The position numbers were made by a program, and so were the translations under genes. Below the pieces are notes generated by a model. That model had not been told where the DNA came from and did no database searches. It was given only the letters and a program-made list of their open reading frames with translations. Source: Erythrobacter sp. (GTDB taxonomy: Bacteria > Pseudomonadota > Alphaproteobacteria > Sphingomonadales > Sphingomonadaceae). From it: 57,293 nucleotides of DNA. Below, piece after piece: positions 9,701 to 17,549 of this stretch (position 1 is the stretch's first letter; every line of letters starts with the position of its first letter). The stretch spans positions 1,802 through 59,094 of the forward strand of contig NZOF01000201.1 of assembly GCA_002695185.1 (NCBI GenBank). Reading direction: 5' to 3'.

Positions 9701-10389
9701 GAGCAACCCTGCGTACGTCCGCCACTGCAGCGGCGGCAATGATCGGGTGCTGGATTGTACTCACGCTTGTCATACCGACCCTAGCCAACGCCGCTATTGC
9801 GCGCACGGTACCGGCCGCCAAAGGAATTGACCTCACTCTAGCACAGCGCGAGGTCGTTCACAAAGGCTGGGATATTCCCAAAGATGAAACGTTCGAACAA
9901 TTCTTCGTCAACCATCCCGAATGGCGCGGCAAAGAGGAATTTGAAGGTCGCTTTCACTGGAAATGGTACTACGCGATGCATCAGGTCGGTGACGAAGCGG
10001 TTGCTGCTGACGTCGCCGCTTATCGCGCCAGTCTTGCACGGCGCGAAGACCTGACGGGCGCGCTCGGCTTCGTCTTACCCGGCGTTGGAACGATGAATGT
10101 TCTCCACCGGCTCGCCGATACCGATATCCGCGGCCAGCTTGCCTATCAGGACAGCATCGCGGCCTTCCACGACAGACTTCGCAGCTTCTACTACCCGTAC
10201 ATGTTCGATGAACGCGCGTTCACCAACGCCGACTTCGCGCAAATCCCGCGATACGAAGCCAGAAGCGCAACGGGCACTCTAACGATAAGCTCGCTAATTT
10301 CTCTCGGCATATTGGCAATGCTAGCAATAGGTTTCGGCGCGCTGCGTGTCTCTGGCGTGAACGGGGCACACTTGCCGCGGGGCACTTAA
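6766..10389 (+). CDS. Chimeric protein: ZnuD-like TonB-dependent receptor fused to DUF3526-type ABC permease
   Basis: One uninterrupted frame encodes two unrelated membrane proteins. Residues 1 to about 755 form a TonB-dependent outer-membrane receptor: signal peptide, plug domain from IIVTGQSLGG, and a barrel with a Cys/His-rich loop (YGLPGHSH near 7561, with two Cys and several His to 7665) like that of ZnuD-type zinc receptors. From about 9028 onward the sequence is an inner-membrane ABC-2 permease of the DUF3526 kind: AETRLLLRSGR, one helix, a large soluble loop starting EIEHQRDTI, then helices to the C-terminus. The receptor lacks its usual final barrel strand and the permease lacks only its first residues, as expected from a deletion joining two genes. 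ATG 6766 is preferred (GGAG at 6753-6756) over the upstream TTG at 6751. No partner ABC ATPase lies nearby. As one polypeptide its topology is hard to reconcile with function. Confidence 0.85.
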   Translation: MVANSRQAKACLYVFVSVLAFLPAHASAQASEASEEEKKQTDGKTIIVTGQSLGGQEMASPLPVTVLSGDDLAHRRRGTLGETLEGLPGVHMDNFGAGASRPVIRGQTLPRIEILSDGANVFDAASVSPDHAIVTDPLLLDAIEVQRGPAAIRYGGSAVNGAVNLIDSKVPKTLPVSGIDGAAEIRYGTSDQEMTTAGRVTGAVGPIALHAEGSRSFHEDYGVPEEFGTDTLRDSFAESSTYAFGASLVIDKGYIGAAYTRQDAEYGLPGHSHANGVCHLHGYPFPAPGRIDLHCIGHGNYGNPLTNPDSDTALIDLRSERVDVRGDFADLLPGFSHVRLRGSYTDYQHDEVDGPILYSRYTNEVWDGRIELTHKPLFGFTGTLGVQYTDGTFSGLNLIDLHVPPSQSFGFDGIQNYLTESTGVFLSERRSFGPVDIEIAARKDWRTIATPIPGDFYINLEEEYWGYYIDTYGDDWREDVEQQRRESFIDANPDRKHDPFSASIGATLNVTDAYSIALSLAHTERAPNVRELFADGSSLATNSYEVGLLATEFVSFYLPEELFDYEDDVLERVRAVNLTFRKAGGPLEFEVGAFYQDVDNYIFAHLLETEFTTGQRHDFLLYTTADAEFYGLDGHVSYQLDPGSRIIVFSDYVATNLTDDDDNLPRIPPGRLGARYEYVAGPLSADVDYYRTFEQDEVAAYETPTDGYNMVNATIAYRIDMGEGANLELYARGSNLTNELAYVHTSFVKDQSPLLAETRLLLRSGRNLTALLLLLVLASAAVWAGISEIEHQRDTIDRVEREQVRDLAAVEQANAGPEGDAGYNAYYGFMLTQDPPPPLSFAAIGQRDLQPYVLRVRALGLQAQLYDSETYNPELALPGVFDWAFVLIYLLPLVVIALGHDLVTGERENGRLRLLLSLPKGGLWRRRVSLRYGAVLAALGLPLIVGGVIMAAPASGIAAMLLTAALYCAFWFGLAMLIGATLRTSATAAAAMIGCWIVLTLVIPTLANAAIARTVPAAKGIDLTLAQREVVHKGWDIPKDETFEQFFVNHPEWRGKEEFEGRFHWKWYYAMHQVGDEAVAADVAAYRASLARREDLTGALGFVLPGVGTMNVLHRLADTDIRGQLAYQDSIAAFHDRLRSFYYPYMFDERAFTNADFAQIPRYEARSATGTLTISSLISLGILAMLAIGFGALRVSGVNGAHLPRGT

Positions 10390-10479
10390 TAGCGTGGGAT
10401 TATGAGCCAAAGTTGCGGGAGCGGCTAATCGCGGGAAAGGCGGAGAATTTTTCGCAACAGGTGGCGTAGCAGACCTCTC

Positions 10480-10501
10480 ATATTCTTGATTTTCAGAATA
10501 T
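10480..10501. promoter_or_regulatory. AT-rich inverted repeat between convergent genes
   Basis: ATATTCT and AGAATAT form a perfect 7-bp inverted repeat around an 8-nt spacer, in the 234-bp gap between the convergent chimeric receptor gene and the histidine kinase gene. It could be a weak bidirectional terminator hairpin or a protein-binding palindrome. The stem is AT-rich and there is no clean U tract after it. Nothing else was recognised in this gap. Confidence 0.3.
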
Positions 10502-10623
10502 CGACAAAGATGCCCACAACTTGCGTAAGCAATTGGTCGTCGACCGAACCCTGAGTTTCTAGTTTAGCGGTTTGCTTCGACATTTGGCCCAACTTACAAA
10601 GCGCTACTTGAAATGGAGGGAGT

Positions 10624-11757
10624 TTACGGGAGGCCTATTTGGAAGGTGGTGGGATTTACACCAGTAAGTTCCAGCGATCCACCATGGCCACGCGCAATTT
10701 GTCTTGCGAGCGATAGGCCAATTCCGGAGCCTTGGCATTTGGTCGTGTGGAAGGGCCGAAAGATTATGCCTATACTTTCCGGCGCAATGCCGACCCCTTC
10801 GTCGGTGACGGTTATTGTGAGCTTATTGCTCTTGCGCGCTATTGACAGAGCGACGCGAGGCTTCTGGGTCTTGATCGTCGCTTCGGCAGCATTATTGAAC
10901 AGGGCCCACACAGCTTGGTGCATCTGGTCGCGATCCATCCTCCATTCGCCAGTGTCGCCTACCTCAAGTGTGAGAGATGCGGCGGGCCACCGCCGCGCAA
11001 AAAGTTGCGCTAGGTCATGCGCGAATTGTTCGAGTGAAGTCGGAGCGAGGATTGGTTCAGGTAGTCGGGCGAGCGCCCGGTAATCGCTTGCGAAGCGCTG
11101 CAAGCCTTCAGCGCGGCGCGCAAGGGGGCCCAAGATTTCGACCAGCAACGCAGTATCCACCGGTTCCTGCGCCGCCGCCGTTTGCGCACTCTCTGCCAGT
11201 GAAACGATTGGTGAGAGACCGTTGAGCAATTCATGTCCAAGTACCTCAATCAAATCCGAACTGGCACGCGCCTCTGCAGCCAGTTCCTCGCGCTCGACAT
11301 CGATCAGCGCGGCAACTGTCACGCCAGATGAAGTTTCCACCCGGTCGATTCGCCAAAGCCGCCCCTCATGGCGGAGCGTCGTAGTCGCAGGATCGAGGAG
11401 GGGAGGAGGCACCGGGACAATGCGGCCGTCGGCTCCGAAAGTTGCGCGTGCAGAGCGGTTGAGTACCCGTGCCGTATCACGATCGATCGCCAACAGCGGG
11501 ATCGGCGCAGCATCGAGCAGCAGGCGATGGACCGCAACTTCGTTATCCTCCGTTTCGCTCTCTCCTTCCGGCTTGAGAGATGGGGCCAACGCGGCATTCC
11601 ACCACGCGAGTGCAAGTGCCCATATACCTGCGAGTCCTGCACCGGTTAACAGGCCCCAGCGTCCGGTGCCCCACGCGAAGACCGCGACGGATGCGCAGGC
11701 GAATAGGCCGATGCCAAGCCCGACCGCGCGCCATCCTCGCCGATGGTACAGCATCAT
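10624..11757 (-). CDS. NtrY-like sensor histidine kinase
   Basis: This is a membrane sensor kinase that phosphorylates the response regulator encoded just upstream. The 377-residue product has two N-terminal helices (about 13-30 and 35-55), then a short PAS-like domain (about 75-150). The H box is LGHELLNGLSP with His175. The ATPase domain shows an N box (NNAAEA), G1 (DEGVGI) and G2 (GSGIGL). There is essentially no periplasmic loop between the helices, so it probably senses a signal in or near the membrane. The ATG overlaps the regulator's stop (ATGA), giving a coupled regulator-kinase operon divergent from a MacAB-TolC-type export operon that it likely controls. Confidence 0.88.
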   Translation of the reverse strand: MMLYHRRGWRAVGLGIGLFACASVAVFAWGTGRWGLLTGAGLAGIWALALAWWNAALAPSLKPEGESETEDNEVAVHRLLLDAAPIPLLAIDRDTARVLNRSARATFGADGRIVPVPPPLLDPATTTLRHEGRLWRIDRVETSSGVTVAALIDVEREELAAEARASSDLIEVLGHELLNGLSPIVSLAESAQTAAAQEPVDTALLVEILGPLARRAEGLQRFASDYRALARLPEPILAPTSLEQFAHDLAQLFARRWPAASLTLEVGDTGEWRMDRDQMHQAVWALFNNAAEATIKTQKPRVALSIARKSNKLTITVTDEGVGIAPESIGIIFRPFHTTKCQGSGIGLSLARQIARGHGGSLELTGVNPTTFQIGLP

Positions 11758-13073
11758 AGCCCGTGGCGCTCCATCCGCCGATAAAGCGCGCCTCGGCTAA
11801 GCCCCAGAGCCTTCGCCGCATGACTGACGTTGTGATGATGCTCAGCCAGTGCGGCTACGATCATCGCCTTTTCGGTGCGGTTGAGATCGAAGCTGGGAGT
11901 ATCCTGTTCAGTGGGGCGGTCGGCTGCAAGTGGTTGGGCGATGGACAGGGAGCTGGTATCGATCGTCTCATCATCGGTCAGCAAAACAGCACGCTCAATC
12001 TCGGCCGCCAAGCCGCGAACGTGGTCCGGCCAGTCGGCTTCGCGCAGGGCAGCTTCGGCCGCTTCGGTCAGGCGCGATGAGGTGCGCCCAAAGCGAGCCG
12101 CTGCATCGGAAACGAAATGGCGCGCAAGGATCGGAATATCCGCTCGGCGCTCTGTAAGAGCGGGTACGGCAATCTCGACTGTACCGAGCCGCCTGCGGAG
12201 CGCAGGGTATAGCGCTTCGAGCCGGTCGGAGATCGTGATAGGCCGGACATTATCGGAGAATTGCATGGCGAGCCGGTCCTGCGCGAGCTCGTCGAGACGC
12301 TCGGGATAGCGCAGAATCACGCTCCCCTCTGCATCCTCAATTCCTTCAAGTGCGCCCTCTTCGCGCAGATCGATCTGCAGCGGCTTTCTGTTGGCATCGG
12401 CAGAGGCTGCATGGACGGCCATTGCCGCCAGCTTTCTCCCCGCCCCCGACGGCCCAGTGATCGCGACCCCGGCCATTGTTGGACCGACCCGACGTATCAG
12501 TCGGCGTAATTCCTCGATGCGTGGGCTCTCGCCAAGAATGCGGGCCGGTGCGATGCTGCGGTTGGTAACCTGTGTGCTTGCGCTCGCTGCGAGCGGTTGG
12601 CGACCCATCGCAGCTTCAACCTTGCTAATCAGGTCGGCGTTGTTCCAAGGCTTGACCGCAAAATCTCGCGCGCCCGACTGCATAGCTTTCACTGCCATGC
12701 GAACGCCACCATGCGCAGTCAACACCACAACGCAGGCCCCAGGGTCATCCGACACGATCCGGTGGAGGCAGGCAAGCCCCTCTTTGCCGTCGCTCTTGCC
12801 GGGGGTAAAATTGAGATCGAGGACTATACCATCGAACTGCGTTCGGGCGAGTTTAGAGAATGCGTCCTCCGGTTCGTGCGCCACAGTCAGACTGTGTCCT
12901 GCCATGCGGAAAGCGATCTCCATCGCGCTGGCGACCTCAGGTCGATCATCGATCAGGAGAATCGCCAAGCCGAACTTTTTGCTTGACGCTTCGCTCTGCT
13001 GTCCATTTGCGGACACAGTGTCCGGCAATGGACGGTTAAATGCAGAAACACTTCGGGGATTACTAGTGATCAT
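11754..13073 (-). CDS. NtrC-family response regulator with degenerate AAA+ domain
   Basis: The 439-residue protein has a receiver domain (about 36-156) with acidic pair DD42-43, phosphoacceptor Asp86 (VLDLNF), Thr119 and Lys141. A sigma-54-activator-type AAA+ region (about 178-370) follows, then a Fis-type helix-turn-helix at the C-terminus (VSHAAKALGLSRGALYRRM). The AAA+ part is eroded: Walker A reads GPSGAGRK, the Walker B region reads SVILRYPERL with no catalytic acidic pair, and no GAFTGA loop is present. It therefore probably does not act through sigma-54 and may work as a plain DNA-binding regulator. The start is uncertain: with ATG 13073 the tandem palindromes at 13000-13034 fall inside codons 14-25. 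A later GTG or TTG start would leave them in the promoter region. Confidence 0.87.
   Translation of the reverse strand: MITSNPRSVSAFNRPLPDTVSANGQQSEASSKKFGLAILLIDDRPEVASAMEIAFRMAGHSLTVAHEPEDAFSKLARTQFDGIVLDLNFTPGKSDGKEGLACLHRIVSDDPGACVVVLTAHGGVRMAVKAMQSGARDFAVKPWNNADLISKVEAAMGRQPLAASASTQVTNRSIAPARILGESPRIEELRRLIRRVGPTMAGVAITGPSGAGRKLAAMAVHAASADANRKPLQIDLREEGALEGIEDAEGSVILRYPERLDELAQDRLAMQFSDNVRPITISDRLEALYPALRRRLGTVEIAVPALTERRADIPILARHFVSDAAARFGRTSSRLTEAAEAALREADWPDHVRGLAAEIERAVLLTDDETIDTSSLSIAQPLAADRPTEQDTPSFDLNRTEKAMIVAALAEHHHNVSHAAKALGLSRGALYRRMERHGL
13000..13034. promoter_or_regulatory. Two tandem TGTCC-N6-GGACA operator palindromes
   Basis: TGTCC (13000-13004), six bases, GGACA (13011-13015), three bases, TGTCC (13019-13023), six bases, GGACG (13030-13034). 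The two 16-bp palindromes are centred 19 bp apart, close to two helical turns, on the boundary between the regulator/kinase operon and the divergent HlyD-ABC-FtsX-TolC operon. The inner half-sites also make a perfect palindrome, GGACACAGTGTCC. This is a likely binding site for the adjacent Fis-type response regulator, giving autoregulation and activation of the exporter. Confidence 0.65.
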
Positions 13074-13118
13074 AGATACTTAGGTCTTTTGATCCTGTTC
13101 GGCGATACTGAGTACATG

Positions 13119-14411
13119 ATGACGCACAGAGCCGAACAGTCCAGCAGTTTGTCTTCGCCCGCACGCGGTGCCGCGATGGACCGAAAGGTCGAGAAACCGA
13201 AAGTCCCGTTGTGGCGCGACAAACGTTTGCTGATTGCCATAGCAGTTGGGGCGATCGCGGTTGCCGGATGGCGCACGATTCCCGCCAGCGGATCGACCGA
13301 CGTCGATGCGGACAATCTTCAGACTGGCAAAGTCATCCGCGCCGCTTTCGCCGATTACCTTCCCGTGCGTGCCAGCGTCGTTCCCGCAACAACCACCTTG
13401 GTCGGCGTGATGAGTGGAGGGCAAGTCGAAGAATTGTACGTGCAGGACGGCACGCTGGTTACCAAGGGGCAAGCGCTCGCCAAGCTGGCAAATCCTGATC
13501 TCGAACTCACCGTGCTCAGCCAGGAAGCGCAGATCGCCAGCCAGCTCGGTGGTGTTGCGGCCGAAAACCTAGGCATCCAGCGTTCGCAGGTTGAGCGCGC
13601 GAGCCAGGTGGCCGCCGCCGAATACGACTTGGTCCGCGCGCGCCGCGATCTCGATATTCGCAAGCAATTGCATGAGAAGGGCTTCGTTTCCGACGCTGGA
13701 GTAAAGAGTTACCAGGAAGAAGTCGACTACCAGACCCGGCGCCTCTCGCAGTTGCGCCATGGCAGCGCCGTCGAAGCCGGGATCACCGCGACACAGGGTC
13801 AGATGCTCGACGCGACCAAGACACGATTGCGGAGCAATCTCGCCGCGGTGCGCGGCAGCCTCGCTGCGCTGACAATCCGGGCACCGACGGCGGGCCGTCT
13901 CACCAACTTTCCACTCCAACCGGGACAAACGCTCGCCCCTGGAGATCCGGCCGGGCAGGTAGATAGCGAAGGCGCGTGGAAGCTGGAGGCGCAAGTAGAC
14001 GAATTTTATCTCGGTCGGGTCGAGGTGGGGCAGAAGGCCCGCACCTCGTCAGGCGCGAGGTTGACCGTGTCGAAGGTTCTGCCGACGGTCGGTGAAGGAC
14101 GGTTCGGCATCGAACTGACTTTCAACACATCACCAAAACGATATCTCAATCGCGGGCAGACTCTCGACGTGCGGATCGCGCTGGGAGCCGCAACTTCTGC
14201 AGTGATCGCGCCTGTCGGAGGATGGCTTACCGATGGCGGATCGTCGGTTTTCGTTATCGGTCCAGATGGCGACGTAGCGCATCGTGCAAGTGTAGAAATC
14301 GGGCGCCGCAATCCGCGCCAAGTCGAAATCCTGTCTGGCCTCGAGCCAGGGCAGCGCATCGTCATCAGCAACCTTGCGAGGGTGCAGGGCGATACAATCA
14401 ACATTCGCTGA
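13119..14411 (+). CDS. HlyD/MacA-type periplasmic adaptor protein
   Basis: This is a membrane-fusion protein linking an inner-membrane ABC exporter to a TolC channel. It has an N-terminal anchor helix (LLIAIAVGAIAVAGW), a biotinyl-lipoyl-like domain (MSGGQVEELYVQDGTLV), a long coiled-coil hairpin (about 110-220), the returning lipoyl half (TIRAPTAGRLTNF) and beta-barrel domains to the end. The frame extends to a TTG at 13089. ATG codons at 13116 and 13119, or the later ATG at 13176 just before the anchor, are more likely starts, and none has a strong ribosome-binding site. It is the first gene of an operon with the ATPase, permease and TolC, and is divergent from the two-component pair. Confidence 0.85.
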   Translation: MTHRAEQSSSLSSPARGAAMDRKVEKPKVPLWRDKRLLIAIAVGAIAVAGWRTIPASGSTDVDADNLQTGKVIRAAFADYLPVRASVVPATTTLVGVMSGGQVEELYVQDGTLVTKGQALAKLANPDLELTVLSQEAQIASQLGGVAAENLGIQRSQVERASQVAAAEYDLVRARRDLDIRKQLHEKGFVSDAGVKSYQEEVDYQTRRLSQLRHGSAVEAGITATQGQMLDATKTRLRSNLAAVRGSLAALTIRAPTAGRLTNFPLQPGQTLAPGDPAGQVDSEGAWKLEAQVDEFYLGRVEVGQKARTSSGARLTVSKVLPTVGEGRFGIELTFNTSPKRYLNRGQTLDVRIALGAATSAVIAPVGGWLTDGGSSVFVIGPDGDVAHRASVEIGRRNPRQVEILSGLEPGQRIVISNLARVQGDTINIR

Positions 14412-14428
14412 AAAGAGGGGTAAACTTC

Positions 14429-15109
14429 GTGATCAAGCTCGACAATATCGAACGCCGTTACATTTCCGACGAGGTCGAAACGACGGCGTTGGTCGATGTG
14501 AACCTCAATGTGGCCGAAGGCGATTTTCTCGCCATCATGGGACCATCGGGTTGCGGTAAGTCTACCCTGTTAAACACGCTAGGAACGATCGATCGGCCGA
14601 CATCAGGTAATTACTGGTTCGGCAATATCGATCTCGCCACGCTTGCCGAAAAGAAGCTGGCCAAGTTTCGCGCGGCGCAGCTGGGCTTCGTGTTTCAGAG
14701 TTTCAATCTTATCGATGAGTTGACCATTCAGGAGAACATCGCGCTGGGTCTCGCCTATCGCAAGGATGTTTCGGGCAACAAGGCGGATAGGGTTGCATCT
14801 GCTATGGATACGGTCGGCATAGCCCATCGTGCACGGCATTTTCCGCACCAGCTTTCCGGGGGCCAGCAGCAGCGAGCGGCCATCGCCCGTGCAATTGTGG
14901 GCCAGCCCAAATTGATTCTCGCAGATGAACCAACCGGCAATCTCGATAGCGCAAATGGCGAGCAAGTGATGGACATCCTCACCGCGCTCAACGAAAGTGG
15001 CGCGACCATCGTGATGGTGACCCACTCGCCCAGCCACGCCGACATGGCGAAGCGCCGGATCGACATGCTCGATGGTCGCATTGTCGCCAGCGCCATGCGC
15101 GCGATTTGA
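14429..15109 (+). CDS. MacB/LolD-type ABC transporter ATP-binding protein
   Basis: This is the ATPase subunit of the exporter. The 226-residue product has Walker A GPSGCGKST, Q loop (VFQSFNLI), the signature LSGGQQQR, Walker B LILADEPTGNLD and the switch His in VTHSPSH. These match the MacB/LolD/FtsE class that powers mechanotransmission permeases. The start is taken as GTG 14429, which follows a strong AGAGGGG ribosome-binding site at 14414-14420. The frame remains open upstream to 14222, inside the adaptor gene. It lies 17 bp after the adaptor and 13 bp before the permease. Confidence 0.93.
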   Translation: MIKLDNIERRYISDEVETTALVDVNLNVAEGDFLAIMGPSGCGKSTLLNTLGTIDRPTSGNYWFGNIDLATLAEKKLAKFRAAQLGFVFQSFNLIDELTIQENIALGLAYRKDVSGNKADRVASAMDTVGIAHRARHFPHQLSGGQQQRAAIARAIVGQPKLILADEPTGNLDSANGEQVMDILTALNESGATIVMVTHSPSHADMAKRRIDMLDGRIVASAMRAI

Positions 15110-15122
15110 GGAGGACATACGG

Positions 15123-17549
15123 ATGAACCGTTTCGCCCTCTTGTCGCTCTATCGCTCGCTCACCCGGCATAAGCTCTACGCCGCGCTCAATATTGGCGGG
15201 CTGGCGTTAGGTATCGCCGTCTTTATTGTGCTCGGCCTCTACGTCCGCTTCGAGACGAGTTACGAAACGTGGCTTCCCCACTACGATGAGGTCTACGCCA
15301 TCCAGTCCGAATGGAAGGACCAATCGAGCCCGTTTGCGGGTCGCTACACCGAGACCATGGGCGGACTGCTCGATCAGCTGCAAGAGGACTTCCCCGAGCT
15401 CGTCGGGACCCGGATAATGGGCGGTGAAGGCGGCGGGATCGTGCAGCTCGGCAATGCTGCGATCATCGATGATGTCGCCATGGTCGACAAATCATTCTTC
15501 GATGTGTTCGAGCTCCCGATTGTGGCGGGAGAAGGTGCTGAGGCATTGGAAGAACCGGACTCCACGGTGATCAGCGAGAGTGCGGCCAAACGCTATTTCG
15601 GACAGAGCGATCCGATCGGCCAGACCATGATCGTTTCGCTGTGGGAGCCTAAGCCCTACCGCGTAGCCGGCGTTTTCAAGGATCTGCCCGACAATACCGA
15701 TTTCAAGCTAGCCATCCTCCTCCCCCTGCCGGCCAACATCGCGGATATCAATTCGAACTGGTATCACTGGGGCAGCACCAGTCTGCAAACCTATCTGCGT
15801 GTCTCCGATCCTGCCGATGCCGCAAGATACGATGCGGAGATGCCCGCCTTTGTCGATCAGCGGGGGCGCGCCGACCTCGGCGAGAATGCGTCAGACGTAG
15901 CGGGCCTGAGCCTGTTGCCCTTGGCCGATAATCATCTCGAACCCCAGGGCAATTCGGCATCGAGCGCCAAGATGACGCTGGTGACCTTAAGTCTCGTTGG
16001 CACCTTCGCACTTCTGATCGCTCTCATCAACTACGTCAATCTGGCTACCGCGCGCGCTGCGCTGCGCGCACGTGAGGTCGCCATGCGCAAGGTGTTAGGG
16101 GCTGATCGCCGCGCCGTGATGCGGCAGTTCCTGGCGGAGGCGATGCTGACCGTGGCGATCGCGGCCTTGCTAGGCTTGATCCTTGCCGAGCTCGGCCTAC
16201 CGCTTATCAACGCGGCGGGCGGATTGTCGCTCTTCATACCCTATTCCGAAGTCATTCCCGCGCTTGTCATCCTCACGGTTGCCGCGGGTTTCTTCGCCGG
16301 CATCTACCCCGCACTGGTCTTGTCGCGTTATCGCCCGGCAGCGGTCCTCGCCTCATCCCGCTCACCCGGCGGCGGTCGCGCCGGGACGCGTGTGCGTGAA
16401 GCGCTGGTCGTGCTACAGTTCGGCCTCGCCATCGCGTTTCTCATTGCGACCGGTGTCTTGGTGGCGCAGACGCAGCACGCCCGAACTGCTGATATCGGTT
16501 TCCAGCGGGACGGCTTAATGACCGTTACGTCGCTGCGCGACAGCCTAGTTGAACCTAGCCAGCAACGCGCCTTCGTAGAGCAGGTCCGCGCGCTGCCCCA
16601 AGTGCGGAGCATCGGGATAGCGAATACCGTCGTAGGGGGTAGTGGAAGCCGAAACGCAGACAACGTGAACGTACCGGGAGTCCCTGGCGAGGGTCCATCG
16701 CTGATGTGGGAAGTACTCGGCCCAGGTTTCCTCGACGTTTATCGCCCCCGGCTTATCGCAGGCCGACTCTTCGACCAACGGGCTGCCGACGACAGCAGCA
16801 ATCGCGATCAAGCGAAGGGTAGCAATGTGCTCATCAACGTGCAGGCAGTAAGCGCGCTCGGCTTCGCCGATCCGCGCGAGGCTGTCGGCAAAACCGTGGG
16901 CGGCGAGCGCCCACGCACTATCGTGGGCGTGATCGGGGGCCTTAATTTCTTTGGTCCGCGGGAGCCTGTGTCGCCCACCTATTACTACTACTATTCGGAC
17001 CCGACACGTACAGGTAACAATGTCGCCTCGATACGCTTCACCGGCGATCCGCGCGAATTGCGCGATAGGCTGGAAACGATCTGGCATGGGCTTGTGCCGC
17101 AAGTTCCCTTCGGCGCGGAAACGGCAGACGAACGCCTAACGCAATTCTATGAGGATGACGAACGTGCCACCCGCCTGTTCGCTCTTGGCGCCGGCTTAGC
17201 TGTCTTGATCGGCATTGTTGGCCTGTGGGGCCTCGCCTCTTTCAACACCGCGCGGCGGGTGAAGGAGATCGGCATTCGCAAGTCGCTCGGCGCTTCATCG
17301 ACCGATATCGTCAAGCTGCTCGTAGGCCAGTTCATGCGGCCCGTGCTGATTGCCAACTTGATCGCATGGCCGCTGGCCTATTTGGCCATGCGCACATGGC
17401 TTGCAGGCTTTAACGACCGGATCGCGCTTTCCCCTGTATTTTTCATTGGTGCCAGTATGGTTGCTATTGCCATCGCCGTTTCGACAGTGCTCGGTCAGTC
17501 CTTGCGCGCAAGTCGGACAACAGCTGCATGGGCCTTGCGTCATGATTAA
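15123..17549 (+). CDS. FtsX-like ABC permease (MacB_PCD, duplicated)
   Basis: This inner-membrane permease partners the preceding ATPase. The 808-residue product has two FtsX/MacB units. Each has a periplasmic core domain, and the arrangement is an N-terminal helix (LNIGGLALGIAVFIVLGLY), a three-helix bundle around residues 290-410, a second N-terminal helix near 440 and a final three-helix bundle near 680-800. Signatures include REVAMRKVLGADRRAV and VKEIGIRKSLGASSTDIV, the coupling motifs of this superfamily. ATG 15123 has a GAGGAGG ribosome-binding site. The stop overlaps the tolC start by 8 bp. The substrate is not evident; the family exports peptides, lipids or antibiotics, or only cycles TolC. 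Confidence 0.92.
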   Translation: MNRFALLSLYRSLTRHKLYAALNIGGLALGIAVFIVLGLYVRFETSYETWLPHYDEVYAIQSEWKDQSSPFAGRYTETMGGLLDQLQEDFPELVGTRIMGGEGGGIVQLGNAAIIDDVAMVDKSFFDVFELPIVAGEGAEALEEPDSTVISESAAKRYFGQSDPIGQTMIVSLWEPKPYRVAGVFKDLPDNTDFKLAILLPLPANIADINSNWYHWGSTSLQTYLRVSDPADAARYDAEMPAFVDQRGRADLGENASDVAGLSLLPLADNHLEPQGNSASSAKMTLVTLSLVGTFALLIALINYVNLATARAALRAREVAMRKVLGADRRAVMRQFLAEAMLTVAIAALLGLILAELGLPLINAAGGLSLFIPYSEVIPALVILTVAAGFFAGIYPALVLSRYRPAAVLASSRSPGGGRAGTRVREALVVLQFGLAIAFLIATGVLVAQTQHARTADIGFQRDGLMTVTSLRDSLVEPSQQRAFVEQVRALPQVRSIGIANTVVGGSGSRNADNVNVPGVPGEGPSLMWEVLGPGFLDVYRPRLIAGRLFDQRAADDSSNRDQAKGSNVLINVQAVSALGFADPREAVGKTVGGERPRTIVGVIGGLNFFGPREPVSPTYYYYYSDPTRTGNNVASIRFTGDPRELRDRLETIWHGLVPQVPFGAETADERLTQFYEDDERATRLFALGAGLAVLIGIVGLWGLASFNTARRVKEIGIRKSLGASSTDIVKLLVGQFMRPVLIANLIAWPLAYLAMRTWLAGFNDRIALSPVFFIGASMVAIAIAVSTVLGQSLRASRTTAAWALRHD

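Noticed and set aside
13030..13043. GG-N10-GC spacing resembling a sigma-54 promoter next to the tandem operators
   Set aside because: The match outside the invariant bases is poor, it overlaps an operator half-site, and the neighbouring regulator lacks the GAFTGA loop needed to work with sigma-54.
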